Source: Bugula neritina
Lineage: Eukaryota > Bryozoa > Gymnolaemata > Cheilostomatida > Bugulidae
Assembly (NCBI GenBank): GCA_964035545.1
Contig: OZ037768.1
Location: 13,392,175 to 13,456,174, forward strand
Length of the DNA: 64,000 bases
Direction of reading: 5' to 3'
Shown: positions 1-12,100 of the stretch, piece by piece
Layout of the letters: every line of letters begins with the position of its first letter
Position numbering within the stretch: the first letter of the stretch is position 1
Position numbers and translations under genes: made by a program
Notes under the pieces: model-generated
Database searches by the model: none
What the model was told of the DNA's origin: nothing
Seen by the model: the letters and a program-made list of their open reading frames with translations, nothing else

Positions 1-3000
1 AAATAATATAGTAATAATTTAAACCATCTGGGATATCAATAATAGAATACTATAGCAATAGAGTATTGAGTTAGTTCAAAGTTCTAATATGTCCTGTCAT
101 GTTTGTTGGATTCAGTGTTTCAATTATTTATGAAAGTAACAAACTTAGCGAGCCTATCCAGTACACTGTACACCAGGCCATCACACAAATATTATGTATC
201 GTATGGATGAGTGCAACTTTCTGTACCCACTAAACTCTGTTATCTAAAATGAAAAATTTTTGCAAGTTGATAACAGAAGCATTTACTAGAAAACTCATAA
301 AATTGTTTAAGGCTTGAAAGTTTATAGCTTGCAGGTGACTGTTTTCCATCTATAATACTTTGGCATGAGATAAGCTTCAACCTTTATTTGTGCTGGTCTA
401 TATGTGTGTTGACTATGTTTATTACCGAATACAGTTCTCCTTGCATAGCTCACGGATCCCTTTCTCATGAAATCCTATAGGTGACGAGAAGGGCTTGAAC
501 CCCCTTTTTTGGCAAAAATACTATTAAAAATCCGTGAAATAAAATGTTTTCGAGTCAATTTCAAATTTTGAGTAAGTAATGCGCCACTTTTGGGGAAGCT
601 CTCTCTTGTATAACCAATGGCCATGAGATGTGTTGTTTTTATGGTAATAGGACTGGAGGTCAAATGCAATTGTGTGTAAATTGACAAGTTTGGATTAAAT
701 GGTCAAAAGTATACACGCCTATATGTATGTGCATGTATATGAACAAAATGGCTGAAGGTGAGGTAAGTATGGTATTCTACTATATGTCACAAATTGAGGT
801 TTCGAGACTCAAAGCTTAGTGAGATACAGAGGAGTACTGTATAGTATATAAGTTTTATATGTTGTATAACTCGTATCCATATGTAACTTTTATGTGCGTT
901 TAAACTGAAACTAGTTACATTATTGAAGATAAATGTAATAGTAAAGGAATAAAATTAAATCCCAATAGTATGATTCAATTCATTACAAATTACAGTATCA
1001 CTTTTATTAGTTGTGGAGTGGACCAAATTAGTCCTATTTACTGTGAACTATCAAACTGACTCACACTGCTAAGCAAATTAATACTCAAAGGGCTCAAACC
1101 CCAGTGCTAGCATATTGTTTTCTTCATTATAGTATTGCATGTAGTTCAAACAATATAACCCTCGTAAAGAAAGAAAGGCCTGTAATAAGTTTTAATAGCT
1201 CGTAGGATGTAAGCACATCTAAGTGCCGATTATATGAGGCTAGAGGTAGTTGCTTCACCTTGTTTAAGCATACGAGGCCTTTTCATGCCTCATAAAGTTT
1301 AAAGTATTTCCGCTATGCTTTTGCTTTATATTATAATGTATTAGCAAAAGCCCTTACCAGCATATAAAGAAGTATAGGAAAAGTCCAACATCATGCATAT
1401 ATAATATTATAATAGCATTCCGACATCACTACATAACTAAACACGAGAATACAACTCTACTGCAAAATTATGCTTTGCAATCTGCAAATACAGCAATACA
1501 CCGTTTATTGGTGTATTTGCAAGTTAATGTTGCATTTCAGATACTGTATAGAACAAGGTTATTTCATAGTTATATAAATAGTATTGACTCAAAATGAAAC
1601 ACATACAGTATATCTCTTAAGGCAACAACCATCCACATATCTGCTATGGTCTCTTTTTGAATAAAGTAATAGCAATTGCTCCAGGCCCTTAATATGCTCC
1701 TGGTACTGCAGTATGACATTTACATTACTCTGTATATTAATAGACGATAGCATGGCACTGGGTGTTGGCTAAGGGCAATCAGCTATGATTTTGGCTTTAA
1801 ATAGAAAAAATGCTCCCAGCTTCAATTTTATTTTTATTTCCACAGTTTCATTGCTGTATTTACTGCTAAAATCTTAATTTTGGTAATCAACAAACCGACC
1901 TTTTAGCATTTTTGCATTTTTCCATAACTTGTAAAAATTTCATCATACATGCATTATATTGTTAGTGTTATACTTATTTGATAATTTAATTAGTATACAC
2001 AAAGTAAAGTCAGATTTGAAATGAGGTCAGGTTGAATTTTAAAAATTTGGAGGAACACTCAATTTGTAGAATTTCTAACTATACATTTTTAAAATAGGTT
2101 CGTAAATTTAGTTTTTTTCTATAATTATCTTGTGTATATGCAATATAAGCTGCAATTAATAATGAAAAGTTGCTCCTAAACTTTTATTGCTATCTTGCAT
2201 AGCCAATTGTTTTTCAGCCTGTACTACATTTGTAACAAAATGATGAGCATTTCAACATATAGATATGCTATTTGAAAAAATAAACTGAATTTGTTTTAAA
2301 TCTATAAATGGATTAGAATACTGCACTTTCTAACGCCTCATTAGCATGATTGATTTTTTCAAGTGTTTTGCAACAAAATAAGAGTATTTGATTTGAATTA
2401 CAATTGCGTTTGATTTATATCTAATAGTATGCTTATCGCTATACGAAAATACCTATTAGCAGTGTTGTGCTGAGTTGAACAGTTAATAAAGTGAAATATT
2501 TTGATTCCCATGCAGATGATTTTATTAAAGGAGCTCTTAGATGTCATTCATATGTTATCTGATACAGCTTTTTAAATATTTAGCATATGACCTGCATATG
2601 TAACTATACTGACATTCACCTGAGGTTTTACATAATATTATAACCTGTCATGTGTTGTCATACATTCACAGACGACAATCTATCTATCACAAGAATACTC
2701 CTTCCAGCAATTAAATCCCCAAGGTAAAGGTAAATGTCAATGAAGGGAAATTATGAGTGATATATTGAAGATAATAACAATATCCTATTGCTACATTCTA
2801 ATTCTAAAAAACTCACAAGTCTCAACAACTTTACTTTAATACTAATGTGGTGTTTATACGACTAAACTATACAGACTATGCACAGGAGTCTTTACTATTT
2901 CTATAACTTTTGTTGTGAATCATATTTATTAGAAATATTACTTATAACATGATTGATTACAATAATATGCATACATACACTATTCCATATACTATGTTGT

Positions 3001-3690
3001 AAAAATCACTTGGATATCATTAGACACTCAATATTAATTCAATGGTGTAAAATTAACTTTAAATACCTTTAGAAAATATTAATTTGAACTTAGTCATGGC
3101 AACAATATAGACTGAGAGTCAAACACCTTGCTATATTTATTTGTCACTGCAGCATGCATTCGATAACATTTCAACCTCAATCTAAATTTCTTATGAACTG
3201 TCTCTAAGGCTTTAAAACAAAATATTATAGGCCTACCTGTATAGCTTTAGTTTCTAAGCTAAAATCGAAACATATTGGTAGTTGAATTATTTGACCAAAA
3301 GCAACTTCGCAAATGGCTCGGTAAAAGTAGAAATGTTTATCTAATTTTCTATCTAATAGAAATATACAAATTATCAAATCAATTTCTACCTTAGTTAGCC
3401 AGCGTCACCATCATAGCAGTCTGTCAGTGCAAACAACACATTATAAAAAGATTCCTACTTTCACATCCAACCACTAGCAATTTTGATTATAAGAAACTTT
3501 ACAATAACTTTTCTTTATTTTTGCATTTAATTATAATATTAATTGATATTGTTTGTTTTACCCTCAGTAAGTTATTACATGCTTTTATAAAATTCTACAT
3601 AATTTAAAAGTAACAAAAATGGTTAGCCAAACATACATGCGTTGTTTGTATAAGAAAACACCACTATCTATTCAGCCATCTTTGTTATAG
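1..3690. other. Region without recognised gene
   Basis: No exon with good coding character and splice signals was found here. The upstream exons (TM1-TM3) of the GPCR that starts at 3691 should lie here or left of the window, but I could not identify them. Apart from the inverted-repeat element at 430-841 the stretch is AT-rich, non-repetitive DNA. Confidence 0.5.
430..841. mobile_element. MITE-like element, family 1 copy A
   Basis: The left end begins TACAGTTCTCCTTGCATAGC and the right end, reverse complemented, begins TACAGTACTCCTCTGTATCT, so the element has imperfect terminal inverted repeats of about 25-30 bases. A related element lies at about 25275-25479 and shares internal text (GAAGGGCTTG and AAAATGGC). 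There is no coding capacity. This fits a non-autonomous DNA transposon; the superfamily is unknown and no clear target duplication was established. Confidence 0.55.
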
Positions 3691-5239
3691 CTGATGAGTA
3701 AGAAGAGAGCTACAATAATGATCTCCAGTTTCTGGATATTTGGAGGAATAGTGGCTCTATCAGAGTATATAGTGGGACTCAGAGTGCTCAACACTGAGTT
3801 GTATGGTGACTTGCACTTGTGTGAGCTCCTGGTGGTTAGTTATCACTTCTTAATTAATAATTATAACTGAAATCAAAGAGTCCAAATTTACTGTAGCAAA
3901 ACTTTGCTTTTTATGTGATTTTCATTCTGACATGCAAACTGCTCAGCCATCTTTAGCTGGGTTCTGTTTTCATTTATAGTAATAAAACATTAGACCAGAT
4001 AATATAGTTAGAACTGCTTTACCTGGCAGACATGTTAAGTTAAAATCTATAAAATTTGTTCAGCTTTCCAAAAAAATTCTTTAGCCTATATTGTATACTA
4101 AACTATAAAGCAGAGACATGTCACAATAGAATATATTGCAAATAAGGCAAATATGTCCACTTCTCTTTTTCTCATATAAGATACATTAAGATAGCAGAAT
4201 TTGAATACAAAACTCTTTAAATAAAAGTTTACAATTTGAGCAGTTTTTATCCCTTATCAAAAGTATAGCATGTCTTTTAAAAGTATTATTAAACCGTATT
4301 TTATGAAGCAGGCGTTAAAATTTACTAAAATTGTCAATAAAAATTTTGTTAATATTGATGTTTGTTCTGAAGCTTTAAGCAACACATGTTCATTCATGAT
4401 AATTTCAAATTTTGATTATGGGTTGATAAAACTTAAAGTACTGAGAAAGCAAAACATTAGAATTTAGCATTGAATTTAGTTTTCTAAAAACACGGTAGTT
4501 TATTTTATTTACGCATACCCATCACTGGTATATTTTTAATATATAAAGTTATGTATGCTTCAGAACAGCAGAGTCTACAAAGCAAACTACATTTTGCTGG
4601 CTTTGGCCCCAATCTGCCTTGTAGCGATGACGATGATTTACTACTGCATATTCCGAGAAATTAAGTTACTGGTTGTGGCACCTCCCCCGTTACAGGTATG
4701 AATATAGTTGTTAAAAGCTATAAAATATAAAACAAAAACATTACAATTGTGAGGTGCTGTTTATATTAAGTAATTTGAAATTGCAGGATTTTGGTCAGGC
4801 AAAAAGAGCTTTGTTTACCACTCTAATTATTGGTGGCACTTTTCTCATCTGCTGGCTGCCTTGCTTCGCTCTAACGACAGCTCTTCAAATGATCTTCTAT
4901 CACTTGTCAATTGGAAAAGAAGTCAAGATATCTGATGCTACCCTTATCACATTGCTAAGAATTCAGCAGTGGTCTTACTCTCTGCTGATAGTAAACTCCA
5001 TCTTGGATCCTCTGGTTTACATGACGTACTTGAGAGTAAAACTCAAGAGTCTTTGCCAGTGCGCATTCTCCCAATCTCAGCATCAGTATGCCGCTGTGAT
5101 GACCAGGGATAAAACCAAAGAGGAAGCTGTAACAATTAATACATTAACAGGGGTAAGATCAAGCATCCAAGTATCTACACTTAGTAACTTAATGGCCGTT
5201 GAGTCAGAAGTTAACAGATCATCTCCTGATTGGTTATAA
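3691..5239 (+). CDS. Class A (rhodopsin-like) GPCR, C-terminal part TM4-TM7
   Basis: Three exons, 3691-3831, 4564-4695 and 4787-5239, join in phase 0 to give 241 residues up to the stop. Exon 1 carries TM4 (SKKRATIMISSFWIFGG) and an extracellular loop 2 with the expected Cys (LHLCELL). Exon 2 carries TM5 and a loop ending in a proline run. Exon 3 carries TM6 with the CWLPC motif and TM7 with NSILDPLVY, a DPxxY version of NPxxY. Cysteines in LKSLCQCAFSQ could be palmitoylated, and the cytoplasmic tail is short and Ser/Thr-rich. TM1-TM3 are missing, so the first exon here is internal. The ligand cannot be assigned; the DPxxY form occurs in many class A subfamilies. It converges on the carboxypeptidase gene about 900 bases downstream. 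Confidence 0.85.
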
Positions 5240-6150
5240 AGTAGGACAGATTTAGACAACAGCCATTATATAGTCTGTGACATGACCATCAATTCTATTT
5301 AGTTACAATGTCTATTGAATCAGTTAGCCAAATCACAATTTCATTTAGCAGAATAGGATATTTTACTAAACTAATTATAAGATTTTAAAAGTGCAAATCA
5401 AACCGTAAGAATAATTATTATATTGCAAATTTTAAAAATATAGTTGCTGGCTGTAGTGCTTTGAATCAGTCTGAGTAAAGATTAGTGTAGTAATAATGTA
5501 TGGAACTATCTAGACATTTATATATAGGTATATATATATAGGTATATATATATAGGTATATATATAGGTATATAAAATATAATATAATAACTATTATTAT
5601 TTAATCAAAATCATACCTGCTTAAATTAATTTATGTATAACTATTTATTGTCTGCTTGTGTGCTAAAGATTAATCATTCATAATTCAGTGAAAGTATATG
5701 ACATGTAAGATCTAAATATTACTATTTGGTTGATGTTTGGTGTTATAGTATAGTGAATTGTATTTCTAAAAATATGCTTGAAAAGAAGAAAATTTAACTT
5801 GAAATAATGATTTTAATACCTAAGTTGGCTGTAGCTACATAACATCTGGTCTACACTTTGAAGTTACCATAGGTGGTAACAGATTTTATCTGCTAAAAAC
5901 TGCTGTATAATTTAACATTTATTTTAAAATATTATGTTTAGGTGGAAAATAAATGAGTTATATTTCTACAATTAGTACAATTTTGATCTTTGATATCAAA
6001 AAATATGAGAGCTTTAATGGCATCCGAAAATTAAACAGGTTTTAATGTTAATAAAAGAATTAATGAGTGCAAAAATAAAAAAATTTACAGAAACTGTAGC
6101 AAAAGTTAAACACGTATAATATATTAGAAAATGTTAAACTATTAAAATAG
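5240..6150. other. Intergenic region between convergent genes
   Basis: This is the convergent 3' space between the GPCR and the carboxypeptidase. It contains a TA-rich microsatellite (about 5517-5577, units like TATATATAGG) and an AATAAA at 5947-5952 on the plus strand that could serve the GPCR transcript. No coding sequence was seen. Confidence 0.5.
5517..5577. repeat. (TA)n/TATATAGG microsatellite
   Basis: Tandem copies of a TATATATAGG-like unit lie just downstream of the GPCR coding end. It is a simple repeat with no coding or regulatory claim. Confidence 0.85.
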
Positions 6151-9100
6151 CTATGTGCAAGTATTCAAGATAAAGATAAAGATACTAAATGAAATAAAAT
6201 CCGTTAGTGGGTGATAACTGGAGTTATATTGAACAGCTTTCTGCTTGTTTGCATATTTTATTGAAACTTGAGTAGAAGTACTATGATGTCTAGATTGACT
6301 AGATGCATTTACATATGTTGTGTTTCTGGAAGACGTCAAAGTGGAAGAAATTGTATCATATTGTTTTGAAAATCTTTTACCAGGAGTGGATGAGGATTGA
6401 ATAGGAGTTGAGGGGTTTGGTTTAACAGTTCTTGACTGTGCAGTGGATGAGTGTTGACTCACGGTAGCCTCGTGTGTTTTAGAAGTTTTAGCAGTTGTTG
6501 AGTATTGCTTAATAGTGCTGGAAGCACTAAATAATGTGGGTTCGCTAGTTGTGAAGGTAGATGACTCATCGTCTTGTTTACTAAGGGTGGATACACCTGG
6601 TGTAGTTCCAAGGGGGCTTGACTGAGTCAACTCAGGTGTAGCACTCAATGTGCTAAATGACTCAGTACTAGTCACCTCTAAAGGTGATCTGTAGTCTTGG
6701 TCTGCTGCATGCAATATTTCATATAAATTTGGTCGAGTGTTTTCGATGTGCTTAAAATAATACCTGAAAGAAAATAAATCTAGCATCATGCAATATTTGA
6801 CCCAAAATGTGTTATCAACTGCTTTATTGCCCCTGAGTTCAACAGAATATTATGGGTTACATGCTCATTTGTTACAAATATTCTTAGCATAGAGTGTTGT
6901 TGAACATTTTGCCATTTACCTGAAACCATCCAAAAGCTCCATAGCTGTGGGCGCAATTCGCTCTCTTGGTAGAACAAATGACGTGCTAGGTAACTCAATA
7001 GTGTATGCATAAGGTATCAGAGCACTGCCATATGCCCACGATTCAGAGCTTCCTGACGCAACATCTACAATAACCTCAACCAGTTGAAAATAACCGCAGT
7101 TTGTTTACAAGTATATTGAAAACATTACATAATATTACTTCTATTATTACATATTACATATTATAAATGTATATATAGTGTGTATGTTGTGTGTGTGTTG
7201 TGTGTGTGTATGTATGAGAACATAGTTATGATTTTTGAGAAACATTCTTCCATTTTTAATGCAGACAACAACAAAACAGATATTGTGTTGCCAATGGTGG
7301 TCTTCACCGGATGCATTTGGAGAGCAACTCTACTACCCTCCCCTCTACTTACATAAAAGGTCTGTCACAGAACCTGTTTGATAGGTAATATTATTCAATT
7401 GGCTCAACCCTTCAGCAAATTCGTGTGCAGCCGAGGCGTGATAGTGATAGTCAGGGGAATCTAAGTCAGAATGAGACCACGGGAATAATATGAGCTGGCC
7501 GTAGCTGAAACAGACATTGGTGCATGTGATGCTACATAAACATGTAAATAAAAAATATCTACTTGCAGATGAAACTTTTCATATAAGAAGTTTGCTAAAG
7601 CTAAATATTGTCAGTCTCTAAATGTTTTGTGCTAACACGTGCAGTGTAAAATATACTCCAACTAAGTGACTCAATATTAAGTAACACCATGCAAAGGCTT
7701 TTACTAGTGTTGCCTGAGTATCTACAAATGGAAATTTGGTTTCTCAGTGGGTATAGCATGCTTTGTATGCAAATAGAGAATCTGTTACTTTTCTTTACAG
7801 TTTTACTTTTCCATTTACAGCTGATTAAATAGAAATTTAAAAGCAATTAACAGTAACTATAGCAAAAAAATTATTCCACAATCGAAGAATCACAAGAATA
7901 GCTGAATATAATATCAGCCAAGGTCTACCTGCAATGATGTTTATTACCTGTGAAAGGAGAAGTATGAATGCCATGTGCCGTTATATCTGTTGATATACTC
8001 TGCTGCGCTTTTAGTCTCAGACTCAGAAAACTCTGATTTACCTCGATACAGTTCTGAGCACAACCACTTGCTCCCACCCAGCCCTGAATTAAACCATCAT
8101 TTGCATTATAAGACATACACAACAGATGTTTATAAATATAATATTTGTACATACTAAAAACTGGTAGGCCTATGTAGTTATTAATAAAAAGTATAACAAT
8201 GTTCTTTTTTATAAAAACAGACAAAAACATTTAGCGTTGTAATTTATAAGTATAATGACTGTATTCTGTAAACACATTATTTGACTTTAATTTTAGAGTT
8301 TTTAATATAATTAATATAAATTAAATTCACAGGGAATATTGTCCTTATCTGTATGAGCAGCCAGTGTCAAGCTTATTACAAGTTGTATACTTTTACCTGA
8401 CCAATGAAACCCCCAGTTTCTGTTGAGATCCACACCAATGCACCGGGTTCCATTATATATAACTTTTCTATTTTTCCTCCAAAACCTTGTCTAAAATACA
8501 AATCAATTAGTTTAGGCAGCAGCAATGCATGATAATAGTTTGTATTACTGCCTGGTTTTATGTTTCAGCTCTTTGTAAGCAGACAGTTTGGTGCACATGT
8601 CAGAGTTGTAAGCACTCAAAACTTAATACAATGAATGTTAAACAATGAGCAAAACTAAATTTGACATTACAAAAATAAATAATTTTTCTAAATTTTTCTA
8701 TTATAGAACATAATTTATAGCATCACATTATCTCTAAAGTCACTCTGTATTATAAGCACCTGTGAACTGCTGTACGTGTACTCATATCCATCAGGATTCA
8801 TGACTGGTAGGAAATGAAACTCGTATTTATCTAAGAGCTGCACTGTCCAACTATCTTTTTCTGTGTAGCCTTTGACCATCTAAAGTACACACAATTCAGG
8901 GTTGTTTGGTAAATGCTGAGGTCATAGTTTAAATAACTTAGGCACTGTTTCCCTCGCTAGAACATACACACTATGAGGGTTGATAGTCCAGGTACTGTGG
9001 CTTGAAAAACATGGTTATACGATGTCAGCATAATATAGAATGGCAATGGATTAGCATTCAACTGCAGTAACAGAGAAATTACAATAGCCTAACTTCTTCA

Positions 9101-12100
9101 ATTGACTTTATGATTTCAGTTTAGGGGTTGGGTTGCAAATATCTTGAGAATATAACCTATTTTGTAACAAATCCCATCTAAAAAGCAGGCTTTTCCTAAT
9201 TTATCAATTGCTGCACATAACTCTGCATCAGCCCGTTGCTACAATTTAGCATCGAAATTTTCACGATATATAATTTTACAAAAAAGACAAAGTCTACTTT
9301 TTAGTTACTAAAGCAATAAATATAGGATTTATTTATCTGACTATACCATACCTGGTTGCTAAACATACAGGAGTACACAATGAATTAAATTACCACATAA
9401 GCACAGCAATTAAAACTTATTGGTTCATGTGAAACACAATGTTGTTTATCTCCCCATACTCAAAGCTGGCTAACAAAGTTGTTTGATATCAAGCAAGTGA
9501 AATATACAGCATCGGGTAATGCACAATTTCAAGTGAAAAGAGCAGAAACAATACTGACAGCTTTATTCTGATAAAACATAGCAACTGTTAACCATGAGCT
9601 ACTCAATATGACACATTACCTGCTGAATCATATAAATGATAGCTGCCGGTGATATCCACTCTCTAGAATGTTGGGTGCCTTCAATGAACACCCTCACTCC
9701 AGACTTCCCTGCCAGACCATGAAGCTAAAAAATGTAACATCAATACATTTTCTCTTTTATGAAAATTGCTCTTAGTAGCAACTCATTATTTTGAGTGCTT
9801 TTGGTTTAGGCTGAACATTTGCTTTAAGCTGATTATGAAAACTGAGGTGGTCAATTAGTATTATAATAATGACCTAATTTGTAATTTTGATACATAATAA
9901 AAATTGTGAAACTAATTACTACAAATTCTTAAAGTAAACAAACTAATAAAGACCAACACTTCAAAATATTTAACTGGTTTATTTATTTATAATACAGAGC
10001 TACTGTTGAGAGGTAACGTGGGTCAAGCAGTGCACTACTGAAGAATAATAATATGAAGCTTCATCACAACAACTGGTATAATTACATTTCAGTGATGTTA
10101 CAGTGCTCATAGCTACTATACAAATAGCTAACTTATTTTGGGTTACAAATCATTATGAAGCCCATCCTTCTACTCTGGCATATATTGCTTAGCTTAGGGC
10201 CACACTGTGCGTATTTTCGCATGCGAAAATTAAAATCACAAGTAGCAAAGGTGTCCACTGTAGCGTCAGTGATGCGTGATAAATAAAGCTTTCATTTTTA
10301 AATCGCACTCGCTTTCAATAAAACGCAATTTACTGGAATATAGCACTAAATAAAGAAATTGGGCTCGCTGATTAACTACTAGCCAATTAGGTGACGACGA
10401 CAGAGACGATTCGCACTTGCGTTGAAAATGCAGAGCGACAAGTGCGAATGTTTTCTCAACGCGCACAGTGGACACCTTTGCTACTTGTGATTTCAATTTT
10501 CGCATGCGAAAATACGCACCGTGTGGCCCTAGGCTTAGTCTGCATGCATCCCTGCATAGTGAGCAGGAGTTATGCATGAGAACTTTGCACATCCCTTCTG
10601 ATTTTAATCTTTTAAATCAAAAGCCATTCATAAATCAATAGGTTGCAGGGTAGTCCACCTTTGAATGACTTTCTTTAGAATTACAAGAATATAATTTCAA
10701 AGCAATTGCCCAGCCAATAATATTTTTTGTAACAAATACTAAAATGATTAGAGAAAACACAAGCAGTATCTACTGTAGCTGTAGGCTAAGATAGTGTAAT
10801 GTCTTTGATGCTTTTGTAATACCACTACGTAACCAAAATCATATTTCGATAGTTGAGATTACTGGCAGTCAAAACATCTACTTGAAAGTTAAGTATGAAA
10901 GAGGTTGGTGCAATAATAGAGAAATTGAGAAAAGCCTGTATTCTTGATTAGAAATGTAGCAAGAGAAGTTATGTTCCCGCAAGAATTTCAACCCGTCCCA
11001 ATCTAAAATTTAATAATAAAATTAAAGAATTTAGGCTATCTCAATTTCTCCACTACTGCTCCTAAATGGTATGGAAATATCCAACAGATTGGTTAGTGTC
11101 AGCAGTACCTTAATTACTTTGATGTCTCTTCCTTCATAAGATGATCCAATAACTTCAGTCTGACAGAGTTGGGGGTGAGACACAGCGAGTTCGTCTAGAT
11201 ACTCCATTATCTAATGAAAATAAGCATTATAATTCCCTGTAATGCAATAACTGTTTGCATACAAATAGAGAGTTGTTAGCTGACACAAACTGCATTTAGT
11301 TTCTGTACTACAGTCAGTATATTAAATTAATTTTCTTCTTATAGTCATTACTCTGTTTTCAGAATCTTAACCTATAACTATCCCACTCTGCTGCAGCTTT
11401 CTTATAACGATGGCTATATAAGGAACAGAATTTGGTATGTTATTTACACAGAGAAGACCTGTTGGAGGCAAGAAGTTCTTGTGAAAAAAAGCAATTGAAG
11501 CAGCATTTTGGGGGGAAGGGGGGACAAATAGCAAAGTATGATAGACTGTAAATTGTATGCTATAGTATACAATTTACACTTTACAGTTTATCATAGCATA
11601 ATGCAGCTGTGTACACATTTCATAACAGCTTGTTTCATGTTTTTGAATCTCATAACAAGTTCTGTCATCCTATTTTAATTCTCAAAATGTGTCTGATGTG
11701 AGTTTTGTTTATGTAACCAAATATAAATAAGAGACACAAGTCTATGGATGCAGACACCATCATCTGTCCTGACTTGAGTGACATTTGCAGGCCCCTTTTT
11801 TCTAAACTGATTATCTTGCAGCTCTACTGCTAATTTATACAATTATCTAAAATTTCTGTTCTCAGAATTCTGTGTGCAGCTTATAGCTTGTCCAGTTATA
11901 CTATAACTACATAATAAATTCTATCAATTATGACTATAGCATAGTCTCATTAGGCATCGTAGATAGCGTTCTCTACTCACACTGTCGTATGTGTTGTAAG
12001 ATTCCAATCGAAAGTCATGTAAGGACCGTCTCTTTCTTGCCTGGTGAGGCCACCCATCCGTTATTGGTATATCTGGTACCCTTGAAAATCAAATTACATA

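Noticed and set aside
10266-10592. Overlapping open frames on both strands of 62 and 108 codons
   Set aside because: They lie in the MITE at 10197-10529 and arise from its inverted repeats.
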